This document shows positions 7,459 to 15,200 of a stretch of 21,931 nt of DNA, piece after piece (position 1 is the stretch's first letter; the number at the start of each line of letters is the position of its first letter). Made by a program: the position numbers and the translations under genes. The notes below the pieces were generated by a model. It worked only from the letters and a program-made list of their open reading frames with translations. It was not told the DNA's origin and did no database searches. Source of the stretch: Alphaproteobacteria bacterium (lineage in GTDB: Bacteria; Pseudomonadota; Alphaproteobacteria; JAGOMX01); contig JACVCA010000003.1 in the NCBI GenBank assembly GCA_016742295.1, forward strand, positions 1-21,931, in the 5' to 3' direction.

Positions 7459-8411
7459 TCAGCCGTCATTCCTTTAATTAATAAAGAGATATTATAATGC
7501 ATCATCTTTAGATAAGTCGGCGCTACACCTTCAGGTTTTGACAATGCATCTGAAAATAAAGTGCCTCCAATTTTGACTTTTGCTTCAGCAGCTATTTGTT
7601 CAATTAATTTTGTGTTTGAGATGTTTTCTATAAAGACTGCCTTAATAGATTCCCTTTTGATTTGTTGAATTAATTGCGCTACTCCCTGTGCTGAGGCTTC
7701 GGCTTCTGTACTTATACCGATAGGTGCTAAAAATTTAATGTTATAATCCTTAGCAAAATATTGAAAAGCATCATGCGCTGTTAGCACTTTACGCTTGGCA
7801 ACAGGAACTTTTTCAAATTGAATTTTTGCCCAATCATCAAGGCGTTGTAACTTTAATAAATAAATTCTTGCTCGTTTTTGATATTCAATTTTATGCTTGG
7901 GATCAAACTGAACTAAAGACTCAAGAATATTTTTTATATATTGTTTGGCATGGCGTATACTATGCCAAGCATGAGGATCTGGAATTTGAGCTTGCTTATC
8001 TTTTCTGGATGATACAAAAACGCTAGGTAATATACCCTTGGTTGCAATAACAACAGGCCCTTTAAACCCACAAGCTTCAATTTGTCTTTCAATCCACCCT
8101 TCAAATCCTAAGCCATTCATAAATACCATATCTGCTTGTACAATTTGTTGAGCAGTTTTCGGTGTAGGTCTAAAAATATGGGCGTCACTATCGGGCCCAA
8201 CAATATTTATCACTTCAACGCGATCGCCACCTATTTGGTGAATGAGATCGCCAAGGATACTAAAAGAAGATATAACCTTAATTCTATCAGACCGCGATGA
8301 AAAAACCTCAATTTTTGATCTTTGTTGGTAAGGAGGACCATACCCTAAAAGGATACCTGCAAGGTAGACCAATCCCCCCAAAAAAAATATTTTTAAGAAA
8401 CCCTTTCTCAT
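7455..8411 (-). CDS. znuA: Zinc/manganese-type ABC transporter, cluster A-I (ZnuA/TroA-like) solute-binding protein
   Basis: Periplasmic metal-binding receptor of the importer encoded by this operon. The 318-residue product has an N-terminal hydrophobic segment (about 6-24) that looks like an uncleaved anchor or signal peptide; no lipobox Cys is present. The cluster A-I fold is clear: SSFSILGDLIHQIGGDRVEV, then metal ligands by position His78 (SDAHIF), His147 (DPHAW), His213 (TAHDAFQYF) and Asp288 (LFSDAL). The His/His/His/Asp set resembles TroA and ZnuA rather than PsaA/MntC-type proteins, where the third ligand is Glu. The His-rich loop of many zinc-specific ZnuA proteins is absent; its place holds a Lys/Asp/Gln stretch (about 135-144). 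Zinc is the first guess and manganese possible, so the symbol is tentative. The ATG overlaps the permease stop (ATGA). Confidence 0.9.
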   Translation of the reverse strand: MRKGFLKIFFLGGLVYLAGILLGYGPPYQQRSKIEVFSSRSDRIKVISSFSILGDLIHQIGGDRVEVINIVGPDSDAHIFRPTPKTAQQIVQADMVFMNGLGFEGWIERQIEACGFKGPVVIATKGILPSVFVSSRKDKQAQIPDPHAWHSIRHAKQYIKNILESLVQFDPKHKIEYQKRARIYLLKLQRLDDWAKIQFEKVPVAKRKVLTAHDAFQYFAKDYNIKFLAPIGISTEAEASAQGVAQLIQQIKRESIKAVFIENISNTKLIEQIAAEAKVKIGGTLFSDALSKPEGVAPTYLKMMHYNISLLIKGMTAD

Positions 8412-9253
8412 TTATGGGTTTTCCATATACTACCATAGCGGCCAATAAGTAATGAGATTGTATAAAATAAACCTGCAACAAGAATAATGGAGGGACCAGA
8501 GGGCCAGATGTAATGATATGATAAAAGCAGGCCTGCATATCCGGATAAAGAGGCAATTATAAATGCTATAATGAATAGAGCTCCTATTTCTTCAGCCCAA
8601 AATCGTGCGGCAATCGCTGGCAACATCATTAACCCTAATGCCATCAGAGTTCCAAGTGCTTGAAAAGATGCTACCATGCAGAGCACAATAAGCATGATGA
8701 ATAAACCGTGATAAAGAGCCCCTCGTGCTCCAAGAGAGTACATAAAGCTGGGATCAAAACACTCAATTATTAAAGGACGATATATCAGAGCTCCAATAAT
8801 TAATGTTAAAGATGATATTCCTGCAACCAAAAGTAAAGATACCTTGTCCACGGCTAAAATAGTTCCAAATAGGATATGCATTAAATCAACATTTGTTCCC
8901 TTGATTGAAACAATCAGAGAACCAAACGCTAATGAGATTAAATAAAATCCTACAAGGCTCGCATCTTCACGAAGTAACGTTGTGCGTGAAACAACTCCTG
9001 CTAAAAAAGCAACCAACAAGGCTGAAATAAACCCCCCGAGACTCATCATGGGTAAAGATAACCCCCTTAATAAGAAGCCAATTGCAACACCAGGTAATAT
9101 TGAGTGTGATAAAGCATCCCCCATTAAACTCATCCGTCTTAAAACGATAAGAACACCCATGGGAGCACAACTCATGGATAATGCTAAACAAGCTACAAGA
9201 GCTCTTCTTAGAAAAATATAATCTTCAAAAGGTAAAATAAAAAAATCATACAC
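8408..9253 (-). CDS. znuB: Zinc/manganese ABC transporter permease (ABC-3 family)
   Basis: Inner-membrane channel subunit. From the GTG at 9253 the product is 281 residues, almost wholly hydrophobic with about eight membrane helices. The conserved ABC-3 stretch RRMSLMGDALSHSILPGVAIGF lies near the N-terminus, and the coupling region YSLGARGALYHGLF plus the Gly/Leu-rich LGTLMALGLMMLPAIAA lie toward the C-terminus. An upstream TTG at 9271 would add six residues and overlap the ATPase stop. I prefer GTG because related proteins usually begin close to MYDxxIxPF and because the genes then sit two bases apart, although the GGAG upstream is 12 bases away, farther than ideal. The 3' end overlaps the binding-protein start by four bases, so translation is coupled. 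The symbol is tentative for the same reason as the binding protein. Confidence 0.9.
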   Translation of the reverse strand: MYDFFILPFEDYIFLRRALVACLALSMSCAPMGVLIVLRRMSLMGDALSHSILPGVAIGFLLRGLSLPMMSLGGFISALLVAFLAGVVSRTTLLREDASLVGFYLISLAFGSLIVSIKGTNVDLMHILFGTILAVDKVSLLLVAGISSLTLIIGALIYRPLIIECFDPSFMYSLGARGALYHGLFIMLIVLCMVASFQALGTLMALGLMMLPAIAARFWAEEIGALFIIAFIIASLSGYAGLLLSYHYIWPSGPSIILVAGLFYTISLLIGRYGSIWKTHK

Positions 9254-9255
9254 CG

Positions 9256-10116
9256 TTAATTTCGACTCCAAGTAGAGGGGACAGCCTCAAGCTCATTATT
9301 ATCCCAATTATGAGAATAAAATTTAGCTTTGCGTAGATTATCAAGCGTCAATGTCTCTTTTGTATCCCCCCATGCAATGCTTTGGCGCGCCAAAACTAAC
9401 GTCTTGGGAAAAAACTCGCGAACAATATCAAGGTCATGTAATACAACAATTATTGTTCGACCTTGCTGTTGCCACTTACAAAGCAATTGAGCTAGAGCTT
9501 CCATAGTCGAAGAATCAATGGCTGCAAATGGTTCATCAAGCAACACAATGGGAGCATTTTGAAGAGCCATACGTGCAAATAATACCCGTTGAAACTGGCC
9601 TCCCGAAAGAGTATGGAGAGCCCGATCAGCACATTCTAGGAGACCAACACTATCAAGTGCTTGCATGATTTTTTCACATTGAGTCCTGTTGTAATGCCTA
9701 AAAAATCCAACTTCTGAGCATAACCCCATTGCAACCACATCTTTGACCGAAAGAGGAAAGCTCCGGTCTATTTCAGAATTTTGACTGAGATAGGTAATCT
9801 GACTTAAAGGGATCCCATTACGCGTGATAGCTCCAGAAGAAGGTCTTATAAACCCCTTAATTGTTTTGAGAAGCGTACTTTTGCCACCCCCATTAGGGCC
9901 TATTACTGCTGTAAGAGTTCCTGATTGAAAAGTACCTGAAAGGTCTTGAATGGCTATATGTGAATTATAAGCGATATTAAGATTAGTGCATGTAATCCCC
10001 TCTTGATGAGTTGATATATTATGCCTTCCTGCTGCTTCCAAAGATTTTTCATGCCCAAATTTTTTCAAATACCTATATGCTTTGGATGCCGTTAGGATAA
10101 ACCTCTCGAAATTCAT
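9256..10116 (-). CDS. znuC: Zinc/manganese ABC transporter ATP-binding protein with N-terminal extension
   Basis: Cytoplasmic ATPase powering the importer. All nucleotide-binding motifs are intact: Walker A GPNGGGKST (73-81), Q-loop Gln112, signature LSGGQ (170-174), Walker B IVLLDE (190-195) and H-loop His227 (VLHD). The 286-residue product carries about 40 residues ahead of the usual start of the domain (ITCTNLNIAY at 41). This segment is basic and aromatic at first (FERFILTASKAYRYLKKFGHEK) and contains no ATG or GTG that could serve as a later start, only two TTGs at codons 17 and 26. Either the extension is real or initiation is at a TTG. No good Shine-Dalgarno precedes the ATG. It is the first standard-sized gene of the three-gene importer operon. 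Confidence 0.92.
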   Translation of the reverse strand: MNFERFILTASKAYRYLKKFGHEKSLEAAGRHNISTHQEGITCTNLNIAYNSHIAIQDLSGTFQSGTLTAVIGPNGGGKSTLLKTIKGFIRPSSGAITRNGIPLSQITYLSQNSEIDRSFPLSVKDVVAMGLCSEVGFFRHYNRTQCEKIMQALDSVGLLECADRALHTLSGGQFQRVLFARMALQNAPIVLLDEPFAAIDSSTMEALAQLLCKWQQQGRTIIVVLHDLDIVREFFPKTLVLARQSIAWGDTKETLTLDNLRKAKFYSHNWDNNELEAVPSTWSRN

Positions 10117-10135
10117 AATTAATAACTCGTTTGAT

Positions 10136-10228
10136 TTATAAGGCCCAAATCACACCCAACCACAACAAAATAAGGAGGACGAAAACTCCTACCACTCTTT
10201 CTAAAACGCCTTGTAATAATAGCCTCAT
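10136..10228 (-). CDS. Possible 30-residue single-span membrane peptide ahead of the metal transporter operon
   Basis: A short ORF with ATG at 10228 and stop 19 bases before the znuC ATG. The predicted peptide starts MRLLLQGVLERVVGV and continues as a Leu/Val/Ile/Trp-rich span ending IWAL. That is a typical small transmembrane protein composition with positive and polar residues only near the N-terminus. A weak GGA sits about five bases before the ATG. It is on the same strand as the transporter genes and downstream of the palindrome at 10282, so it could be the first gene of the operon, a leader peptide, or chance. Another overlapping frame (ATG at 10238) encodes a polar peptide and looks less like a protein. 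Confidence 0.3.
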   Translation of the reverse strand: MRLLLQGVLERVVGVFVLLILLWLGVIWAL

Positions 10229-10281
10229 GCGTTTCCATAATCTTTTTGACCCTTTTAATACTTAACACACTGTATAAAGTC

Positions 10282-10299
10282 AGTCAAAAGAGTTTGACT
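10282..10299. promoter_or_regulatory. 18-bp palindrome upstream of the metal transporter operon, candidate operator
   Basis: AGTCAAA-AGAG-TTTGACT is a perfect 7-bp inverted repeat with a 4-base centre, located 54 bases upstream of the small ORF and about 165 bases upstream of znuC. On the minus strand its distal half reads TTGACT, a -35-like hexamer. However, no good -10 lies 16-18 bases beyond it, so the promoter itself is not resolved. A binding site for a metal-responsive repressor is plausible from its position. It does not match any Zur, Mur or Fur consensus I can name. Confidence 0.35.
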
Positions 10300-10378
10300 T
10301 TAAAAAGTTATATTTTCTAAAGAGAAAATTCTATTTTTTAAGAGAGATAAACTTAAAATCTTCAACCCATTTATTAAT

Positions 10379-11305
10379 TCAAAAATCGAAGGGCTTCTCA
10401 AATACAGTTTCCATCCAATCAGGTATGTAAGGAATTAAAAAATTTCTTCCCCATTGAAGTTTCTCCTTTTTGGACATTATCATTTTAAGATTTTCAAGCC
10501 GTAAAAGAGCCAAGCCTCGATTCTCACATCTTGAAGACAGACTCCCTATTTTCTTTCCTTCAAATAATATGGGTTCTCCAGGTTCAATAAGTTGATCCCC
10601 CTCTATCATTACAGGGATCAAACGTTTTCGTACAAGACCTACATATTTTGTTCTTGCTGTAAGTTCTTGTCCCATATAACACCCTTTCTCCCAACCAATC
10701 GCATTTAATTCATCCAGATTACATTCAAGTGGAATTGCTTTATCAATCTTCATATCGCGAGAACCATCAGGCACGCCTAAAGACAAACGAAGACAATCAT
10801 AGTCATTAAATTCAGCTCTTTTAAACCCTTTTGCTTCTAAACAATCTAGATCAAAATTCGTGGGTAAAATACCTCGTAAGCCTAAAGCTGTAAGACGTGG
10901 ATCAACATAAATGATGCCAGCCTCATAAAGAATAGCCTGCCCTAACTCTTCTTTAATCTCAAAGGTTTTGTTAGCCTGATTTCCAACCAATGATACTATG
11001 GACCATGAGGACGTCTCATCGCTTAACGAAATTTGAGAGCGTAATTTATAAAGCTTAAAACGGTGCAATAAATCATCTAAACGATTGGCCTCAACATCAA
11101 GATAAATAACCTCATTTAATTCAAACATAAAAAAATCATGGAGATACCTTCCTTGAGGGGTCAATAAAGCAGAGTAGACAGCATGATTTGATATAAGAAA
11201 TTTAACATCTTGAGTAATAAGACCTTGTAAAAATCTATGCCGATCAGGTCCTTCAATTTTCAAAATTCCACGAGTTGGTAATAAAATATATTTTTTATTT
11301 ATCAC
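10379..11305 (-). CDS. ygfZ: Folate-binding protein YgfZ (GcvT-like, Fe-S cluster maintenance)
   Basis: Cytoplasmic tetrahydrofolate-dependent protein (IBA57 relative) that supports assembly or repair of certain 4Fe-4S enzymes such as MiaB. The 308-residue product shows the family fold: an N-terminal GcvT-like domain (ILKIEGPDRHRFLQGLITQDV at about 14-34, SALLTPQGRYLHDFF at about 45-59), and the diagnostic motif K-G-C-Y-x-G-Q-E-L-T-A-R at 207-218 with Cys209. The stretch around 162-182 (RLSLGVPDGSRD) is also typical. Translation starts at GTG (11303-11305) with AGAGG about five bases upstream. The gene is transcribed toward the metal transporter operon and ends 262 bases before its first recognised standard gene, so it may contribute read-through to it. 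It diverges from glmM across 191 bases. Confidence 0.94.
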   Translation of the reverse strand: MINKKYILLPTRGILKIEGPDRHRFLQGLITQDVKFLISNHAVYSALLTPQGRYLHDFFMFELNEVIYLDVEANRLDDLLHRFKLYKLRSQISLSDETSSWSIVSLVGNQANKTFEIKEELGQAILYEAGIIYVDPRLTALGLRGILPTNFDLDCLEAKGFKRAEFNDYDCLRLSLGVPDGSRDMKIDKAIPLECNLDELNAIGWEKGCYMGQELTARTKYVGLVRKRLIPVMIEGDQLIEPGEPILFEGKKIGSLSSRCENRGLALLRLENLKMIMSKKEKLQWGRNFLIPYIPDWMETVFEKPFDF

Positions 11306-11431
11306 TATAACCTCTGCCCACTGGATTGAATCTTAATTAAACACCGGATTTGTTGTAGAGTTTGAAAATTTAAGCTATCTTCATTTAGACAAATAGTTCA
11401 ATGTAAATTATTGTAATATCTCTCTTGATTT

Positions 11432-11437
11432 TATAAT
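11432..11437 (+). promoter_or_regulatory. Candidate -10 element for glmM
   Basis: A perfect TATAAT lies 59 bases before the glmM ATG in the divergent ygfZ-glmM intergenic region. The best upstream hexamer is TTGTAA (11411-11416, 4 of 6), but the spacer is only 15 bases, so the -35 element is doubtful. Surrounding DNA is AT-rich, so a chance match is possible. Confidence 0.35.
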
Positions 11438-11496
11438 GATAAATAGCTGTTAAAATCAATTCAAGATTCAATTCTTCTTTTAGGTATACCATATTT

Positions 11497-12861
11497 ATGA
11501 CACGAAAAATCTTTGGTACTGATGGGGTAAGAGGCAAAGCCAATGAAGCCCCTATGACACCTGATCTTGTTATGCGTTTAGCAACCGCTGCAGGTCAGCA
11601 ATTTCTCAATGGCAATCATCGTCATATGGTCGTCATTGGAAAAGACACCCGTCTTTCCGGATATATGATTGAACCTGCACTGACAGCAGGTTTTGTATCG
11701 GTTGGAATGGACGTCACACTTGTAGGCCCTCTCCCCACTCCTGCCATTGCTATGTTAACCCGTTCCTTACGCGCAGATCTTGGAGTTGTTATTTCAGCTT
11801 CGCATAATCCTTATGAAGACAATGGCGTTAAATTCTTTGGTCGTGACGGGTATAAACTATCGGACGCCGTCGAAAGTCAAATTGAAGCCCGCATGCAAGT
11901 TAATACCTTTACAGATCTAGCAAGCGCTGCTGATTTAGGACGCGCCCGCAGACTTGATGATGCGCAAGGGCGTTATATTGAATTTGTCAAAAATACCCTC
12001 CCCAAGAATATTCGTCTTGATGGGCTTAAAATTGTAATTGATTGTGCAAATGGAGCTGCCTATCAGGTCGCCCCTCTTGTCCTTTGGGAACTAGGAGCGG
12101 AAATTATACCCATCGGCGTTAATCCAAATGGCTGCAACATTAACTTAGATTGTGGCGCCACCAGTATAGAATCCATGCGTCAAGCAGTTATTGCCCATGG
12201 AGCGGACTTAGGCATATCGTTAGATGGTGACGCCGATCGTGTGGTTATGGTTGATGAAAAAGGCTGTACCATCGATGGCGATCAATTAATGGCAGTGATT
12301 GCCACCTCATGGCACTACACAGGAGCGCTTCAGGGTAATGGGGTTGTCGCGACCATTATGTCCAATTTAGGGTTAGAACATTATCTAAAAGGTCTTAATC
12401 TTAACCTTTATCGCACAGCCGTAGGCGATCGTTATGTCTCTGCTGCAATGCGTGAACAAGGATGCAATTTAGGGGGTGAACAATCGGGTCATATTGTCCT
12501 AAGCGACCACAGCACAACAGGGGATGGTTTAATTGCTGCCCTGCAAGTACTTGCCGTAATTGTTCAATCAAATAAACCTGCAAGTGAAATTTGTCAAGTT
12601 TTCAAGCCAATCCCTCAAATCTTAAAGAATATTCGTCTAGATTATGGGCAATCTCTACAAAATACAGCTGTGCAAAAGATCATTCAACAGACTGAAGAAA
12701 AGCTCGGTAACAATGGTCGCCTGTTAATTCGCAAATCAGGCACTGAACCTTTGTTAAGGCTGATGGTGGAAGGGGAGAATGAAGATGAAATTTCTGCTAT
12801 GATTGATCAAATTATTATGGTAATTCAAAAGCAAACCCTTGTACAAACTCAGGTTGCATAA
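11497..12861 (+). CDS. glmM: Phosphoglucosamine mutase GlmM
   Basis: Converts glucosamine-6-phosphate to glucosamine-1-phosphate for UDP-GlcNAc, hence peptidoglycan and, where present, lipopolysaccharide. The 454-residue product is full length with all four phosphohexomutase signatures: the start RKIFGTDGVRG, the active site ISASHNPYEDNG with phosphoserine Ser102 (same number as the E. coli enzyme), the metal loop DGDADR at 243-248, the sugar-binding GGEQSGH, and the C-terminal phosphate-binding RKSGTEPLLRLM. The ATG at 11497 begins exactly at the family N-terminus, although the nearest Shine-Dalgarno-like AGG is about 12 bases away. In many alphaproteobacteria the order is ftsH-folP-glmM. 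Here folP is missing and glmM lies 5.4 kb from ftsH, behind genes on both strands. Confidence 0.97.
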   Translation: MTRKIFGTDGVRGKANEAPMTPDLVMRLATAAGQQFLNGNHRHMVVIGKDTRLSGYMIEPALTAGFVSVGMDVTLVGPLPTPAIAMLTRSLRADLGVVISASHNPYEDNGVKFFGRDGYKLSDAVESQIEARMQVNTFTDLASAADLGRARRLDDAQGRYIEFVKNTLPKNIRLDGLKIVIDCANGAAYQVAPLVLWELGAEIIPIGVNPNGCNINLDCGATSIESMRQAVIAHGADLGISLDGDADRVVMVDEKGCTIDGDQLMAVIATSWHYTGALQGNGVVATIMSNLGLEHYLKGLNLNLYRTAVGDRYVSAAMREQGCNLGGEQSGHIVLSDHSTTGDGLIAALQVLAVIVQSNKPASEICQVFKPIPQILKNIRLDYGQSLQNTAVQKIIQQTEEKLGNNGRLLIRKSGTEPLLRLMVEGENEDEISAMIDQIIMVIQKQTLVQTQVA

Positions 12862-12908
12862 AGTTTCATTCAAATTGTTTGGATATGAACAGGGGGAAAC
12901 GTCTCCCA

Positions 12909-12936
12909 GAGATAGTGCCTCCCTGCAAACTATCTC
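12909..12936. other. 8-bp hairpin in the glmM-radA intergenic region
   Basis: GAGATAGT (12909-12916) and ACTATCTC (12929-12936) pair perfectly around a 12-base loop. There is no T-run after it, so it is not a convincing Rho-independent terminator. A GGGA...TCCC pairing just upstream (about 12894-12907) gives a second small stem. The 246-base gap has no supported gene; short ORFs on both strands lack ribosome-binding sites. Possible roles are a leader or attenuator for radA, a 3' processing element of glmM, or a small RNA. Confidence 0.3.
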
Positions 12937-13107
12937 CGAGATCCAATAGCCATCTTACATTATTAAGCCAGCTTGGCAAGATATTTTTTGATGTTCTTTA
13001 ATCGGTCTACTCTCATCTCTTTTAGTTAACTTAATGGTGCTGTTTAGAAGGATTGATCTGTGGGTTCGAATCGATTAAATATTGTACAGTAAAGTTTTAG
13101 GAAGTTT

Positions 13108-14505
13108 ATGGCTAGATCTGTAGTTCAATATGTCTGTCAAGAGTGTGGAACCTCTCATGGAAAGTGGAGTGGTCAATGCAGCGCTTGCGCAGCATGGAAT
13201 ACACTTGTTGAGGAAAGTGCAGGCGAAGCAGTTCCTAAAGGGATGAAGCTTGGTCGCGGCAGAGAGCTTGAACTTGTTAGTCTTGAAGGTGACTCAAAGT
13301 TCACAGCGCGGCGCAGTAGCGGCATCAATGAATTTGATCGAGTGTGTGGAGGGGGTATTGTGCCAGGCTCTGCAATTCTTGTAGGCGGTGATCCTGGTAT
13401 CGGTAAATCAACTCTTCTTTTACAGGTTGTTGCTGCTTTAAGCAATCAGGTGCCTTGCCTTTATATATCAGGAGAAGAAGCTGTTGATCAAGTGAGGCTG
13501 CGTGCAGAAAGATTACATGTCAGAAAAGCTCCTGTTCAACTTGCTACCGCAACAAATATTCGTGATATTATCACGACTCTACAATCTAAAAATGCACCAA
13601 ATGTTTTGGTAATTGACTCGATTCAAACGATGTATGTTGATAGCCTTGATTCTGCCCCCGGCACGGTGAGTCAAGTTCGTGCCTGTGCGCAGGAACTCAT
13701 TCGTATCGCAAAAAAGTGTGGGCTTACCCTTATTTTAGTTGGACATGTTACTAAAGAAGGTATGATTGCAGGTCCACGCGTCCTGGAGCATATGGTTGAT
13801 ACAGTGCTTTATTTCGAAGGTGATAGGGGCCACCAATTTCGAATTTTGAGAGCTGTTAAAAACCGATTTGGCCCCACTGATGAAATTGGAGTCTTTGAAA
13901 TGACTCAGCAAGGTCTTGCGGAAGTAGCAAATCCTTCTGCTTTATTTTTAGCTGAACGTTCAGGTGATATTAGTGGCGCTTCTGTCTTTGCAGGCATCGA
14001 GGGAACTCGACCCGTTCTAGTTGAAATTCAAGCTTTAGTTGCACCTTCTACATTTGGAACGCCACGCCGCACCGTCATTGGTTGGGACAGCGGGCGTCTT
14101 GCAATGATTCTGGCCGTTCTTGAAGCTCGATGTGGCGTTGTGATGAGTGGTATGGATGTGTATCTTAATATTGCCGGAGGCTTAAGATTACATGAACCAG
14201 CTGTTGATTTGGCAGTTGCAGCTGCTTTGCTTTCTGGACTTAGTCGTATTGCAATGCCTAAAGATGTTGTCATTTTTGGAGAAATTGGTTTATCTGGCGA
14301 AATACGTGTGGTCGGACAAACTGATGCTAGACTGAAAGAGGCATCAAAGCTTGGGTTTTCTGGTGCTTTTGTTCCTAAACAAAGGAAGTCAAAAAATAAT
14401 GCCCACAACACTCTTAAGCTGACTGAATTAGTGTCTCTGAACGAATTGGTTGCTTTCTTCAACACATTCGAAACATCTTTCAATCAAAAGGTTAAAACTG
14501 CATGA
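13108..14505 (+). CDS. radA: DNA repair protein RadA (Sms)
   Basis: RecA-like helicase that assists branch migration during recombination. The 465-residue product has the N-terminal C4 zinc finger (Cys10, Cys13, Cys24, Cys27), Walker A GDPGIGKST (94-102), Walker B ending at Asp170 (VLVIDS), the RadA-specific KNRFG motif at 251-255, and a C-terminal Lon-protease-like domain (about 290-440; IAGGLRLHEPAVDLAVAAAL). The ATG is preceded by AGGA five bases upstream. All parts are present and the length is normal. The last bases (ATGA) overlap the cvpA start, giving translational coupling. radA-cvpA is a common alphaproteobacterial pairing. Confidence 0.97.
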   Translation: MARSVVQYVCQECGTSHGKWSGQCSACAAWNTLVEESAGEAVPKGMKLGRGRELELVSLEGDSKFTARRSSGINEFDRVCGGGIVPGSAILVGGDPGIGKSTLLLQVVAALSNQVPCLYISGEEAVDQVRLRAERLHVRKAPVQLATATNIRDIITTLQSKNAPNVLVIDSIQTMYVDSLDSAPGTVSQVRACAQELIRIAKKCGLTLILVGHVTKEGMIAGPRVLEHMVDTVLYFEGDRGHQFRILRAVKNRFGPTDEIGVFEMTQQGLAEVANPSALFLAERSGDISGASVFAGIEGTRPVLVEIQALVAPSTFGTPRRTVIGWDSGRLAMILAVLEARCGVVMSGMDVYLNIAGGLRLHEPAVDLAVAAALLSGLSRIAMPKDVVIFGEIGLSGEIRVVGQTDARLKEASKLGFSGAFVPKQRKSKNNAHNTLKLTELVSLNELVAFFNTFETSFNQKVKTA

Positions 14506-15200
14506 TCTCAAGCTTTAATACTTTCGACGTGGCCATTCTTGCTATCATAGTTATTTTTGGGCTTATTGGCTTTAGCTTGGGTATCACCAGAATGTTGCTA
14601 GGAATCGCTGGTTGGGTAGGAGCTGCTTTTTTTACATTTTATGCCTACCTGAGTAATGGATTTAAGTTTATACGACCATTTGTAAGACGCTATATTACTG
14701 ATCCTTTTCTTTGTGATCTAGTCATTGGTCTTGTGCTCTTTGTTGTTTTTCTCATGATACTTAATTTTTTAAACCGCTCTATCTCAACTTACGTAAAGAA
14801 AAGTATTTTAGGAGGCATTGACCGCTCCTTAGGTTTACTCCTTGGATTTACACTAGCTGGCGGCCTTCTAAGTTCTGTATTTTTGATGGCAAATTTAATG
14901 AGTCAACCTAAAGACTGGCCGCATGCGGTGCAAACAGCACGTTCAGTTAGTATACTGGCATCCTTAGCTACGAGCATTAGCAAGCTTTTGCCTCCAAGTA
15001 TATTGGAGAATTTAGGCTTAAATCCAATGAAGATTCAGAACAATCTTTCGAATAATTCGACATGTTCGGAAAAACTTGTTGAGAGTCTATCGCGCCCTCA
15101 ACCTTCCCGTCTAAAACAGAAAGAGGAAGGGAAAAAATCTCAAGACTATAAAAAAGAACAAGTTACTGAGATGGATCGATTATTTGAAAATAATGAGTGA
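14502..15200 (+). CDS. cvpA: CvpA family membrane protein
   Basis: Integral inner-membrane protein of the colicin V production family. Its exact role is unsettled; it has been linked to envelope homeostasis and, historically, to purF expression. The 232-residue product has four predicted membrane helices (about 8-28, 30-50, 69-90, 108-130). Family features are the N-terminal FDVAILAIIVIFGLIGFSLG stretch and the loop LGGIDRSLGLLLG (about 103-115). The C-terminal third (about 185-232) is hydrophilic and rich in Lys/Glu/Ser. The gene starts within the radA stop (ATGA) and its end overlaps the SDR gene by eight bases. In most alphaproteobacteria I know, purF follows cvpA; here it does not. Confidence 0.9.
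   Translation: MISSFNTFDVAILAIIVIFGLIGFSLGITRMLLGIAGWVGAAFFTFYAYLSNGFKFIRPFVRRYITDPFLCDLVIGLVLFVVFLMILNFLNRSISTYVKKSILGGIDRSLGLLLGFTLAGGLLSSVFLMANLMSQPKDWPHAVQTARSVSILASLATSISKLLPPSILENLGLNPMKIQNNLSNNSTCSEKLVESLSRPQPSRLKQKEEGKKSQDYKKEQVTEMDRLFENNE

Noticed and set aside
12866..13001. Short ORFs on both strands between glmM and radA (38 codons plus, 43 codons minus)
   Set aside because: The plus ORF has no ribosome-binding site and the minus one has no ATG or GTG start; neither resembles a known protein, and they overlap the hairpin.
13060..13080. tRNA-like T-arm sequence GGTTCGAATC before radA
   Set aside because: The flanking bases do not form a 5-bp T stem and no acceptor, D or anticodon stems can be found; probably chance.
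14028..14483. 151-residue minus-strand ORF inside radA
   Set aside because: It lies wholly antisense to the conserved Lon-like domain of RadA; its Ser/Pro/Thr-rich composition is typical of a shadow frame.
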